64,000 bases of DNA from Saccoglossus kowalevskii (Eukaryota > Hemichordata > Enteropneusta > Harrimaniidae): assembly GCF_000003605.2 (NCBI RefSeq), contig NW_003141835.1, forward strand, positions 12,822 to 76,821. The letters are read 5' to 3'. The notes under the pieces were generated by a model, which saw only the letters and a list, made by a program, of their open reading frames with translations, made no database searches and was not told where the DNA came from. The position numbers and the translations under genes are program-made. Shown piece after piece: positions 30,301 through 45,300 of this stretch; within the stretch, counting starts at the first letter, position 1, and each line of letters starts with the position of its first letter.

Positions 30301-33300
30301 ATGCAGTCTTGTAGTGGAGGCCTTGTCTTGATCACTCAATACCCACTTTACATGTAGTTATAAATGAAGGCCACAATGCCCCATCCCTTTAACAAATTGA
30401 ACAATTTGATTTTGAACTTCAATTTTTTTTTATAGCTCTAAGTTGAAATTCCGATTTTTGAGAAGGGATTATTGTGTTGAGATACCCTTACCTGATGAAA
30501 AGTGACCATCATTAAATGTGTATAGCACATTATTTAAGCACGAAAATACTCATATAATACATTCACTTTCGTCAGTTCCCATGTGATGTTGACGTCAGTA
30601 CAACACTATAACCTTTCTTTGTTTTGTTTTTACGTTCGATTTCATGCATATCGCAGGATATGGTCTATTACTATATTACGGAAAATGGTCTATTACTACA
30701 GCATATTCTTTTTTCATAATATTTTCACAGAAAGTGAATGTGTAAGAATGGAAAGCTGTAATATCAGATGCCCATTTGGCTATGCTACAGACGACACTAG
30801 ATGTAAAATCTGCAAATGCAAATTGCCAAGTAAGATAAAATGAATAAATTTCTTCTCATAAAATACTTTCTGTAAAACATTATCACTGCTAGTAATATTT
30901 ATGATATGATAGCTAGAGGGCACATTTCTTCAGATTGTGTATGATTATGTATTTTACGTTCTGTAAAATCATTTCTTTTCATTGGCAATCTATTTCAGTA
31001 TTTTGATATTTTTAGTGTATTCCCTGGGTTCATGAGTTACATTGTTATTTCATATGTTCACATATTCATATGAATTTAATTTCAAATTAACGAATTTCAC
31101 TTGATAGCGAAAATTAAAATCCAGTGAATAATTAATTCATTTACAGTATTGTATTCTTGCTGAATAATTAATAATATGCCACAAATGCCAATATGAAAAA
31201 TATTTAGAAAAACTGGTAATACCAGAAAAATTTTTTTTTGTTGAAACTGTTAAATCAAAACAAAATTTATCAAATGTATATTCACTCCTACATTTTTACC
31301 TTGCCCGTACCATCAAAGATGGAAGGGAAAGGTATATTAAGGGAAAAATTTGTCTTTAATATTATTTGTCCTGTGTCATTATAGCTATGTGTCCTCCAGT
31401 TAATTCTGAGAATTGCAATGAGGAATGCACATATGGTTATATCACTGACAAGTTTGGATGTGAAATCTGTTCCTGTAAATCCCCTGAGATGGGATGCAAC
31501 GTGGATGAATCAACTGAAATGATACGCATGAAAGAAACGTGTGCTTTTGGTCTGTGTACTGATGCCAATGGTTGTGATGAGAACAAATGTAAGATGCCAT
31601 GTAAGTATAAAACAAACATTTTCTGTAACCACTCTAAAAATATTTCCTTTTCTCCTTCACCATTTTCTCTTCCTCCATACTTTCCACATCCCAGTGGGCC
31701 ACACAAAATAATAATTGACACTATATATGACAGCATATGACACCACAAATATGTGTGGTCTATAGTGACATATATTTGAAATAAATAAAAAAAGTAATGC
31801 TTAAAGCGCCTAGCAAAACACATAAAAAGTTCTCAATGACAATAAGCCTGTTTTATTTATTAGGTTTTTAACTTTTAAAATTGTGTTGTTATTCTTTACA
31901 TCAAGTGGTTGATAATTTCATAACCTGAGAGCCGCATAATAGAAGACATGTAAATGTTGGTGTATTTAAAAATTTATATTTTGAGCACAGACTAGCCAGA
32001 CAACAAGCTGTCATTAGATTTGATAAATCAGGGAGCTGTATAATGAATGGCGAGAAAGCTTAGCAGTAAAATTTTATAATTAATTTTTATTCTTCGTTAC
32101 TAACAGCTACATGTACTGCAGTCACTCCCATGACATGCAAGCTGAACTGTCTCTATGGTATGGCCACTGATAAATATGGATGTGAGACATGTATGTGCAA
32201 GAAACCAGGTAAGGATGCAAGTTGACACAAAATCTATTAATTCTATTATTTAACCAAGATTTATAAGATGAGGCTATGCAATGAAAATTGAATGCGAATT
32301 AAAGAAGTCACATAAACTGCGATATGATCACAAAATTGCTAGGAAAACCTTATTCCTAGAAATCTCAATGCAGATTAGTGACAGAACCAGTTCGTGTTCA
32401 ATTCAGACCCTTTTTTGTAGTGTCTTTGTATATTCACAAAGCATGTACTTGTGTTTTGCATTATTGAATGGGGGCAATAATCTCAGTCATTTCCATGCAC
32501 CCACTGCATTCTGTAATGCTAGTAATTGAAACTGTGTTTGATTGACGTGCATGGAATGGGATCACTTTCACAAATCATGAGGATTTGCTTCTTATTACAT
32601 CTTCATCACATATATTATACATATATTTATTTAATAAATCTTTAGTATTAAATATATTACTCTTCCAGTGCAGCCCTATAATATATGTAAAAATGTTTGT
32701 CTATTTGGTTTTAATAGCTATTGGTAATGTTTGTTTTTCCAGTAACCCAGTGCAGTCCTATCAGCAATGACATGTGTACAAACTTCTGTCCATTTGGTTT
32801 AGCTACAGACAGTGTTGGTTGTGAAATCTGTCGCTGTAAACAACCAAGTAAGTAGAAAACATGATAAAGTGACTACCTGGTCACTTGATGATTTGATTGG
32901 TCAAACCTTTTTTAGTTCATGACAAAATGTTCACTTGATGAATTGATTGGTCAAAAACTTTCCATTTAATGACACTTTATTTGATTGGCCAAAACTTTTC
33001 CAATTAATGACACTTGATTTAATTGGTCAAAACCTTTTTAGTTCATGACATCATGTTCACTTGATGATTTGATTGGTCAAAACCNNNNNNNNNNNNNNNN
33101 NNNNNNNNNNNNNNNNNNNNNNNNNNNNNNNNNNNNNNNNNNNNNNNNNNNNNNNNNNNNNNNNNNNNNNNNNNNNNNNNNNNNNNNNNNNNNNNNNNNN
33201 NNNNNNNNNNNNNNNNNNNNNNNNNNNNNNNNNNNNNNNNNNNNNNNNNNNNNNNNNNNNNNNNNNNNNNNNNNNNNNNNNNNNNNNNNNNNNNNNNNNN

Positions 33301-36300
33301 NNNNNNNNNNNNNNNNNNNNNNNNNNNNNNNNNNNNNNNNNNNNNNNNNNNNNNNNNNNNNNNNNNNNNNNNNNNNNNNNNNNNNNNNNNNNNNNNNNNN
33401 NNNNNNNNNNNNNNNNNNNNNNNNNNNNNNNNNNNNNNNNNNNNNNNNNNNNNNNNNNNNNNNNNNNNNNNNNNNNNNNNNNNNNNNNNNNNNNNNNNNN
33501 NNNNNNNNNNNNNNNNNNNNNNNNNNNNNNNNNNNNNNNNNNNNNNNNNNNNNNNNNNNNNNNNNNNNNNNNNNNNNNNNNNNNNNNNNNNNNNNNNNNN
33601 NNNNNNNNNNNNNNNNNNNNNNNNNNNNNNNNNNNNNNNNNNNNNNNNNNNNNNNNNNNNNNNNNNNNNNNNNNNNNNNNNNNNNNNNNNNNNNNNNNNN
33701 NNNNNNNNNNNNNNNNNNNNNNNNNNNNNNNNNNNNNNNNNNNNNNNNNNNNNNNNNNNNNNNNNNNNNNNNNNNNNNNNNNNNNNNNNNNNNNNNNNNN
33801 NNNNNNNNNNNNNNNNNNNNNNNNNNNNNNNNNNNNNNNNNNNNNNNNNNNNNNNNNNNNNNNNNNNNNNNNNNNNNNNNNNNNNNNNNNNNNNNNNNNN
33901 NNNNNNNNNNNNNNNNNNNNNNNNNNNNNNNNNNNNNNNNNNNNNNNNNNNNNNNNNNNNNNNNNNNNNNNNNNNNNNNNNNNNNNNNNNNNNNNNNNNN
34001 NNNNNNNNNNNNNNNNNNNNNNNNNNGATTGGTCAAAAATTCTGCATATCATGAAAATATTGCCACTTGATAATGACCATTAAATGAATTATCTATACAT
34101 GTAGCAATGCAAACAAATGACCCTCAACCATGCAAGTAAGTGTTATGATATCAGAGTTTTAAATATGTCAAAATTGAATTTTGTTGTCCATTTTTGGAAA
34201 TTCTATATTGTTTAATTTTTTGGCTACACAGATATTATGATGCAAATGACTTCTATGGATAAAGCACTAACAATGCCAACTACACCTCTGTGTATGCCTG
34301 TCACCTGTGAACTTCAGTGTAGGAATGGTCTTGCCACTGATATGCTTGGCTGTGAGACCTGTGCCTGCAAGAAACAAGGTATACCTACCGGGTAGATAGT
34401 ATTCTCTTCAAAACTACTCAGCATGCCTGTGTATTGTATTTGTTTTCTTTTATTGTAGTATTACTTTATTATCTTTGTTTAGAAATTTAAAGTAGCAGTC
34501 AGTGAAAAATCGTAATATGAAACCGTAGTTAATGTGTAACCCTAGTCAATACCAAATCAAATTATGTATCAAAAATACATACCATACTTTTCATAAATGA
34601 TCACTAAAATAACGTACCCATTGATACATACATTTGTATACATGTAGAAGATATTCAATCCGTAACTGTATTTATTAAACATTGAAATGTAGTAATTTTC
34701 ATATGTTTCTATTAATTTTTAATAAATACGAAATTACCCAGTTAGGAATTTTGATATCCTGTTTATTACATGTATGCATTTCCAGTTGTTTCATTAGCAG
34801 AAACTAACATCCCCTTTGAATCTTTAAATACGATTTAAAACAAAAACTCTTATTGGTGAAACTGAACATTCAGATTGATCAAATAATTTTAACAAAAATT
34901 TGACTAATTATTAAACAAGCTATGTTTTAGCATTTTAGGAGGAGACTATTCTATGACATCACAATTTAAAATCTCATGCAAGAACCAATCAGATTTGCAG
35001 CTCAGGGGTTCAATATGAAAAAAAATATCGCATGGCCTTATGTCACTGCTACTGTATACATGTGATAAATAAAATTACAATGTAGATAATCTTATCAGCT
35101 TTTTACCTGCATGTGCTTTGATTTCAGATGCTGAATGTCCAGTTGTACTTGATAACATCAATTGTCCATTAAAAGATGTTTGTCCTTATGATTTAGCTAC
35201 TAACATAAATGGATGTGAAATCTGTCAATGTAAACAGCCAAGTAAGTTATCCTTTTCTGTTTTCACTTTTTTTGCCACAGAAATCATATTCATGTTTGGG
35301 AGGTATGTAAATGTACGGTAAAACAGCCATTGCGAGCGTCGCTGCGAGTTCGCAATGGCGAAAAAACGGGCGATTGTGAATTCGCAATGGCAAAAAAACT
35401 GACGATTGAGAGTTCGCAATGGCAAAAAAACTGACGATTGAGAGTTCGCAATGCCACAAAAACAGTCGACTGAGAGTTCACAGTAAGACATAAAACAAAA
35501 GGCTGATTTATATTGTTGAGCGTTGCTGCAGTGGAAAATAGAAAACAGTTTTTAAATGTCGTGTGAACCATCAAAGGTATGTCGACAGGCAACCAATGGT
35601 AGATGTGGATTCACGCAACCCTTCTGTTACATTGTACCAAACATGAAGCGGAGAGATTTGACACAGCATAATAAAAGTCAAACTCTCTTGCGAGGACGTT
35701 TCATTTGATGAATTATTTGAGGGAAAAAACGTTGCGACAGGATGTAATTCACAGCGTTCCGCAGAACCATTGTATTCATAATTCGAATTGCAAAACAACC
35801 CCGAACGTGGTGTGCAGTCTGCAGACAGCGGTACGTTTCACCTGCAAACTGCACTGCAATCTGAATCATTACAAATATAAAAACCTGAGCATCATTTTAT
35901 TTTTGTTACATATTTGTACATATTTTCCAGATAACGAGAAGTTTGTTTCATCATTGTATTATATTCCTGAGATCACACATAATTTTAAGTACGATGCGTC
36001 TTTTTTTACGAAATTGATAATTTTAAGCAGTCTCGAGCTTGATGCAGAAATGGAATTTCCCAAGTGGTTCAATTATCGCCTGTTTTTTCGCCATTGCGAA
36101 CTCGCAGCGACGCTCGCAATGGCTGTTTTACCGTACATTTACATACCTCTGTTTGGGACTACATGACAGGGCTGTGCGGCCTATCAAATGGCAGTTTAAT
36201 GAGCTATCCTGGCATCAACCAGGCTCGGTCGAACACAAGCACCTGCAGACCTTAACCAAGCCTTCCCATTGTGTCTGTGATATACACTCACCCAGGGTAG

Positions 36301-39300
36301 GGGTCGACCCTTTTGATGTTCAGCCTGAGGTAGGATTTGAACTTGGGTCTATCGATCATGATTCTGATGCGACAACCACTATGCTACCAGTGACCGGTAC
36401 AAGTATTTAAAACGTTCACGGTCGCCTACAAGTCAGGTCGAAGAATAGTTTGCTCGTTTTCACTTGATTCCTGAGTAACCCATTCATGTATATATGTTTT
36501 GAAATACTGAGTTGATTGTAGTTTTCACTAATACATGTATTTTAACTTTCATTTATAATAGTCAACTGTGAACCGATGAGTGCACTGACGTGTCCTGAGA
36601 CATGTGTTAATGGATATGCCACTGATGAGAGAGGATGTGAAATCTGTGAATGTAAAAAACCAAGTAAGTCTACATCTGTGTTAATCGAAGATGTGTCATT
36701 ACTGTTTTGTTAGTCCACTCAGACAGTTTTGGGGGAGGGTGATCAAATTGAATCTTTGGTGATCACCTCTGCATACATCACGTACAATTTTTATGTAGAT
36801 ACCACTGAATTAAAAATCAAATTATTGTAATTATGTGTTTTTTATCGATATTCTAGTCTTGGAATGCTCTCCTATGACTCTTATGACTTGTGCAAAGACA
36901 TGTACATATGGATATGCCACCAATGAACGCAGATGTGAAATATGCATGTGCAAACAACCAAGTAAGTACAGTACACTTTTAAAGTGAATGAAGGCAAAGA
37001 ATGTTTATGAATTCTAGTAAACCACTATGTATATGATCCACACAGTATACACTATGCTCCCCTCACTATACACTATTATACACACCATATAAACTATGAT
37101 CTATACACTATTACCCCCTTACTATACACTATGATACAATTCATACAAGCTATGATCTATACACTATGATCTACCTAATATACACTGCTTCCGTCACTAT
37201 ACACTATGATCCACCTAATACACTCTATGATCCACACATACAAACACTGTTCCAAATAATTTACATTATGGTCCTCATACCATATATTATGTTTCACACA
37301 CTATATGATATAGATCATACACTGTATTTCACACACAATATACAATGATCTACACATTTTGTTTTTTTGATTAACTACGAATGACTGGTGGCATTTTGAA
37401 TGTAGAATAGAATGTCTTTTTTTCACTCATCTGTTTCTCTGGTATTAAATAACAAATTATTATTTTTTTCTTTACAGCAACAACAGCAGTGACTATAATG
37501 AATACTCCAGTGTGTGAAGCGGTCAGATGCCGAATGTTCTGTCAGGAAGGATGGGCTACTGATTCTTATGGTTGTGATACATGCAAGTGTAAAAAAGCTG
37601 GTAAAATATTTTTTTTTTCCTTTCTTCAAGGTTTTCTAACAATAAGAAATGCTTACGAGGATACCTCAAAGTATGCATAAAGACAGTACAGCAGAAGTAC
37701 TGACCGGTGTATAGCATAGGTTGATGCAACCACATACTGTCTGAGTGCATACTTTGCTGTGCCCTCATATTAACTTCGTTGGTGTATATCTCTTATACAC
37801 CATTCTGTATTATTCATAACTTTACATTCCTTTATGAAATCTGCATTTTGTTGTGTACAGTGTACCTATTATTGTGAAAGCTACGTCTACATGTGAGTGA
37901 CAATGTATTTATTCTGAAAGGAGTTAGATACACTGTTATATTATTCTGTTTATAGTTAATGAATGCCCAGTTATCACTGAAGAGATGTGCCCGATGAAGA
38001 AGCAATGTCCAAGAGGTCTGGCAACCAATGAAGATGGATGTGAAATCTGTAAATGCAAACTGCCAGGTACAAATAATAGATCTAGTTTAAATAAATAATA
38101 CACTCTGAAAAATAAAAAATTTAGAAACAGCTAAATGTCAATAATTTGCAGTACATTTGAATTTTATTTCTGCTGTATGTTTGTGAAGAAAATATACAGT
38201 AGTTTAAAGTGGGAGGGTCGTCACCTGCGCATGTACGAGAATTTAGTCCCAAGCGACGATAACAATGGATGCTAAAATTGCGAAGACTCATGGATAGATG
38301 CTTGTTTGTAAACAATGACACGCTATGGTCATCTGACGCATGTGCAGGTGTCGACACCCTCGCATTAATACTTATCACATTGCATTCTGCAAGCCTCAAC
38401 AGATAGCCAAAATGAATGGGGGGAGAAAAACGATGTCAGCTTCTGATGTGTCTTAAAAATCAACTATTAGAATACAATGTCACATTTTCACTTGTAATGT
38501 AATGTTTTCTGTTTTCACTGTCAGTGGTGTGTTTACCAATGGATGAATCTGCCTGCACTGAAACATGTCGTAATGGATTTGCTACTGACACTAGTGGATG
38601 TGAAATCTGCAAATGCAAGAAGATTCCAACAGGTAAGAGAATACAATGAACTTCTTAGGGGTTTTAAAGTCATGTAATATTCATGTCCAAGTAAGTCATC
38701 AAATCTGCCATCTTGTCTGTCCTAGTTTATATTTAGTCTAGTTACACTCACTAATACCACATTGTGTCAGATAAATTATTTGAAATACATATATATTTGT
38801 TTTGAAAAAAATCGCCCTTCTTAGCAAAACAAAAATTTTGTTTTTAGATATTGAGCAAAAAAAATACAATTTTAAATTAATAAAATTCACTTTACAACTA
38901 ACAAAAGTATATGATGTGAGCATAGTCAAATGCCATTTTCATTGGGAAAATAAGTAACTGAAACCTGGACCTGGGAGCTGATTCATGATCTGACAGAATA
39001 TTTCTGTTGTTTTGCAGCTGTATCAAAAAATCTCAGGAATAGTGATCTAGTGTGTCCACCAACATCATCTGAAACATTTGGTATTTGTTTGACTACATGC
39101 AGTCGTGACTCTGAGTGTGAATCTGATGAAATGTGCTGCAGTAATGGATGTGGTCGTATGTGTACTAAATCTGTCAGAGCTGGTAAGTGCTGGTCATCAT
39201 TTTACTAAACATGCCACAGCTGGTAAGTGCTGGTTATATGTGTACTAAATCTGTCAGAGCTGGTAAGTGCTGGTCATCATTTTACTAAATCTGTCAGCTG

Positions 39301-42300
39301 GTAAGTGCTGGTCATCATTTACTAAACCTGTCAGAGCTGGTAAATGCTGGTCATCATTTTACTAAACCTGTCAGAGCTGGTAAATGCTGGTCATCATTTT
39401 ACTAAACCTGTCAGAGCTGGTAAATGCTGGTCATCATTTTACTAAACCTGTCAGAGCTGGTAAATGCTGGTCATCATTTTACTAAATCTGTCAGCGATGC
39501 TAAGTGCTGGTCATCATTTTACTAAACCTGTCAGAGCTGGTAAATGCTGGTCATCATTTTACTAAACCTGTCAGAGCTGGTAAATGCTGGTCATCATTTT
39601 ACTAAACCTGTCAGAGCTGGTAAATGCTGGTCATCATTTTACTAAACCTGTCAGAGCTGGTAAGTGCTGGTCATATGTGTACTAAACCTGTCAGACCTGG
39701 TAAGTGCTGGTCATATGTGTACTAAACCTGTCAGACCTGGTAAGGGCTGGTCATGAGTGTACTAAATCTGTCAGAGCTGGTAAGTGCTGGTCATCATTTT
39801 ACTAAATCTGTCAGAGCTGGTAAGTGCTGGTCATCATTTTACTAAACCTATCAGAGCTGGTAAATGCTGGTCATCATTTTACTAAACCTGTCAGAGCTGG
39901 TAAATGCTGGTCATCATTTTACTAAACCTGTCAGAGCTGGTAAGTGCTGGTTATCATTTTACTAAACCTGTCAGAGCTGGTAAATGCTGGTCATCATTTT
40001 ACTAAACCTGTCAGACCTGGTAAGTGCTGGTCATATGTGTACTAAACCTGTCAGACGCTGGTCATATGTGTACTAAACCTGTCAGACCTGGTAAGTGCTG
40101 GTCATATGTGTACTAAACCTGTCAGACCTGGTAAGGGCTGGTCATAATTGTACTAAACCTGTTCTGTATTAATTGTTTTTTCACAGATTCATTGTGCAAA
40201 CTTGTAGACAAAGAAACATGTAAATTGGACTGTACGCATGGCTTTGCAACGGACTACGATGGATGTGAAATATGCATGTGTAAATCACTTCCATACATTA
40301 CCTATAATGTTATTAAGATGACTCCATCTCCAATGTGTAGACCTGTTACTAAGGAGACATGTGCCAAGACCTGTAACCATGGCTATGCTACTGATGACAT
40401 GGGATGTGAGGTCTGTGTTTGCAGAATACCAGGTTAGTTTCTGATGGTATTTTTATGTGAGTTGTGAAGCGTATCTCAATTCATTCAACTGTAAATCTTT
40501 TGCACATTCATATTTGATGAACATGCTCTTAAAATTATGCATGAAATAAGGTTATATACTTCTCAGCAACATGACATACCATAATCCTTCCATGACTTTT
40601 ATCATCTTATTTCTTCAAAAAATCCATACACCTCAAAACATAACTAATGTAGAATGCTATATTTCCAATAAACATACCTTGAACAGTTAGAGGGTAAATA
40701 TGCAATACAAATATTTAATAAATTTACAACAAGTTCCTATAAATTTCACATTGAAATAGAGAGATATACAGAACCCAAAACTAAGTTTGAAGATAGATAG
40801 TGTGAGTTTTTTGGGGATGAAACAGATTTCATTACAGAGTACTAGAAAAGCTTACTATGTATTTATGCTGTCTTCATCTATTCCTGGAATGTTCATAAAT
40901 TGTAGATTTAATTTTCTAGTGAAAATGTCAGAAATGAATTCTAAGTGAAAATGAAAAATTCTCCTGTACCAAAGTCTTCTCAAGTTTGAGACGTTTTGAT
41001 CATAATTTCATCATTTTATTTTTGTAGACATAGATTGTCCAGTGGTTAATGAGGTGACCTGTCCCTTGAAGCATACCTCACCATATGGACTTGCTACCGA
41101 CCACAATGGTTGTGATATCTGTATGCAAAGACAACCCATCATGTGCACTCCAAATACATGCTCCACACACTGTGTTGATGGATATGCTACAAACGACAAA
41201 GGATGTGAAATCTGTGAATGCAAGAAACCAGGTGACTTTAGTTTTATTTGTTCTTTCGACTTTATTTTATTCCAAAAAAATTAATTTTCTTCTTACTTTC
41301 CAAAGTCATTCAGAAAATGTAAATAAGTGTGTGGTCACTGAAAACATTTTAAAAGGACTGTTGTTTTTGTGCCTATGGCAAATGTATTTTCACAATTTGA
41401 TAAAATAACTTTTGTGCATTTTTATGTATTTTTTATATTTTTTTTTTATTTTGAACCAATGGCTACAGATCTTGGTAAATATTTTTGAAAATTATAGGTA
41501 TATTTTTTTGTGTGGAAGATGATAAAATGTAACTAGATGATGAAATGTAACTAAGTACATCATTTCATTTTATTGCTGCATGTATTGTGAAGAAGAATTG
41601 AACCTTTGACCTTTAAACACCAAACCCAACTTTTGTCACTTTCTAGAAAATAAATACCTAATTTTCAAAAAGATCTGTTGACATAATTTAAAAAATATTT
41701 TCAAACATTTTGATCAAAATCTGTAGGCAGTAAGAAATGATGTTTTATTAGAATTTAATTTTTGTTTAAAATTGTTGCAAGGAAAATAGAGTTTACAAGT
41801 ATGTCTTTGATTTACAGCAATAATTTGTCAGACTGTCACAACTAAAAATTGCCCAAACATGGCATACTGTCCAAATGGCCTTGCAACTAACCCAAGCAGA
41901 TGTGAAATATGCAAATGCAAGATGCCAGAAGGTAAGGGAATCCCTAACTATTTTTTAATTATTTTTAATTTTATGTAGCTTAACTTTGGTTGGATCAATC
42001 ATTGTCATCCAACAAATGGAAACATGAATAAAAAAATAAAATCATTTTATTTTCAGTGACAACTTTATTGAGTATGGAAACAAGCATGACATCAAGTAAC
42101 AAGAAAATTATCAGTTACAAACCAGAAACTGTTACGTGCCAAAAAGTAACCCCATTGTCTTGCCGTAAGACCTGTCACTATGGTTATGCAACCGATACTC
42201 AGGGTTGTGAAGTCTGTGAGTGCAAGCAGAAAGGTTAGTTACTGTAAAATACTTTATTTTTGCTGAAAAGATTTTTTAGGTGTTCTGTATGAAATTTATT

Positions 42301-45300
42301 TTCACTGATTTTTGACAAGTTGAATGTAAAATATAGGAAAAAAGGTGTATTCACTGGAATTTATTTTCACTGAATCATTCCTTCAGCGAAAATTAATTCC
42401 AAGCAAAAAAATAAAATATTATACAGTATGTCACATATCATTAGAATGTTATTTCTATGTACACCCACCCCCTGAGTGGAAATCTACCTCATATTGTACA
42501 GCTTTACTTCAAACATGGTTACCACAGTGCAGATAAAAATTAAATGATTCAAATATATAATAAAACAATGATATTCCAGATTAATTTTATCCCAATTCAG
42601 TGTATATTGAATTGACACTGTTTTATTGATTGAATAATAAAAAGTCATCATTTGACTAAGTTTATTATATGATTACTCAGTATAAACACATGCGCTTGCT
42701 TTGAGCTTGACTGTATAAGATAAGATAAATGCTTGACATTACAGTTTCAGACTGTTCAACAGTACATGAGTCCAGCTGTCCAGAGAAAAACCATTGTTCA
42801 TATGGATTGAAAACCAATGTTGATGGCTGTGAAATCTGTGAATGTAAACAACCAGGTAAATATCATGATAATAATGATATAATAATTTATATAATACTCA
42901 GATCCTGCAATGTACATATTTTTGAGTTGTGTATTGTTTCAGAGTTCTTGGTTTTCATGGTGGGGGCTCATGACATGTCCATACGGTATATTTCTTGTCA
43001 GCCAATGGAATTCATTGTGTGCCCCCCCCCTGTTTTGCCAAAGTACATGTAATAAACTTTATTTGTCATGTAACTATTTGTGTTTGTGTCATAAACTTGT
43101 TACTTAACTTTTAATATATTTATATCTTGCTTACAGTTATGTGTACTCGTTTATCCATGAACACTTGTAAACTCACTTGTAAATATGGATACGCTACCGA
43201 CATAGACGGGTGTGAAAAATGTGAATGTAAAAAATCACGTAAGTAATAATTTCATTCTATTAAAGCAGGGGAGTCATCACCTGCGCATGCGTCAGATGGC
43301 CATAGCGTGTCACTGTTTACAAACAAGTGTCTACCCATGAACCTTTGCGTTTTTAGCGTGTGTTGTTTTCGTCATTTGGGACTCAATTCCCACGCGTGTG
43401 CAGGTGACAACCCTCTCGCTTTAAAGTGCTACTTCTGTATATGACTTCAGATAGTGAAAATTGGCAGATCAGCCCTTGATTTATTATTTTACATGTAACA
43501 TTTATCCTAATAAAGTTGATCTTTCAATTCACAGCCATGGAGTGTACTCCCATCAATCCATTGACATGCAGGAAGACGTGCCAATTAGGTTTAGCCACTG
43601 ACTTGAACAACTGTGAAATGTGTAAATGCAAACAACCAAGTAAGTCTTATCTCAAATAGTATGTGTCACATGAAGTTTGTTTGAGTAAATTCTCTAATTT
43701 TGATGAATACTTTTGTCATTTTTGGTTAAAATTGATATTTTTGACTTCTTGTTAAAAACAACAAGTCCGATTGCTTTGATATTATACATATAGGTACTAC
43801 AGGTAGACCTCTCTCAGATTTGTTCATTTTCTTATGATATCTTCAATTTTTTAATTTAAATGTGCATTGCTAGCAGCGGAGCTATCTCAGCTGAGAGGCT
43901 GCTTGTTGATATAACCATGATGTTGAATGTTCGTATTCTGAATTTAAAAGTGCAATTTGAAATACATTGTACTTCAAAATTCTGAACTATATATTTAGTC
44001 ATTTGGTTAGGGTACAGGCACACAGCTTTGAGCAACAACAAGTTGCTGAGATGTAATCAAATAGAATATCACATGAAAATCTGACACTTGAAAATTGCCT
44101 GTTGTCACGTATAAAGAAAAAAAAAAACGGCGTATTTAGAATGATTTTCAAAATAAAGGGGTTGACCATCAGAAACTTGGAGGTTGGTGGGGTGATGAAT
44201 TGAAAAAAGATAACAATCTACACAAAAATAATCCTGAAAAATAATACTACAGGGAAAAAAATGTATTTATAAAAAATAAATATTGCCACTATGACTGATG
44301 GTGAGTTTATATTAAACGTTTCATTGTCTTTCATTCTAGCTGTTATTGTCAATATGAATTCCACCAACCCACTCCATACTACCAGTTCAGTCAACAAAAT
44401 GTTTGGTGTCATGGCATCTCATTGGATACCATCCGTGACCTGCTCACCTTTGACCTCAATGACCTGCACTAAAACATGTCCAAATGGATACACAACAGAC
44501 ACAGTTGGATGCGATATCTGTGAATGCAGAAAATCAAGTGAGTCCTGTAATCTGAATAATATGTATTTAATATGTTAGGAATCTGAATATTTATCAGAAG
44601 ACTATTATTGCTTGAATAATAAATAAATTGTTGCAAAGTCTAATTATAAGAAATTATTACTAACAGCAAGTCTCAGAAGTATTGGCTGCCCCAATGCTTC
44701 TGAAACTTGCTGTAAAATGTAACTCAGTAGGAATTGGATGCCTAAAACATCTGAACCCCGCTGTCGACATCTTGGTTACATGTGTTTAACAATTTAGATT
44801 GAGATTGTCATTTTGTATTTGGATGACCAAATTTGACTCTGTGAACTCATTAGCAAACATGATTGAGTTTGTTTATGTATTAAAATATGCATGCCTTGTT
44901 CTGATGATGTTATTAAAGAGCAATGTCATAAACTGAGTATTATATTGTGGTTTATTTCATTCCACATGACTGCCTCTTATCCAATCAACATGGTGTTCCT
45001 GGATGAGCCTGTACTGATCACTGTTTTATGTATTTTAGAAACTGAGTGCCCATTGAGGAAACGTGAAGTCTGTCCATTGTTTGATCGTTATGTTTCTCTG
45101 AATGAGCCTGTACTGACCACTGTTTTATGTATTTTAGAAACTGAGTGCCCAGTGATGAAACGTGAAGTCTGTCCATTGGTTGATCGTTATTTTTCTCTGA
45201 ATGAGCCTGTACTGACCACTGTTTTATGTATTTTAGAAACTGAGTGCCCAGTGATGAAACGTGAAGTCTGTCCATTGGTTGATCGTTGCGAATTCGGATT

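Noticed and set aside
33045-34083. Open frames of 319-341 residues in several frames across 33085-34026
   Set aside because: They consist of N; no coding evidence.
35705-36166. 153-residue plus-strand open frame
   Set aside because: It lies inside the 850-bp TIR element and runs into the SINE; no transposase or other motif seen, and the end is only inverted-repeat sequence.
39160-40165. CRISPR-like regular repeats
   Set aside because: Contiguous 40-bp units without unique spacers, in a metazoan intron: a minisatellite.
45018-45275. Minus-strand frame with repeated HVSSLGTQFLKYI-type peptide
   Set aside because: Antisense shadow of the 99-bp triplication; no independent signal.
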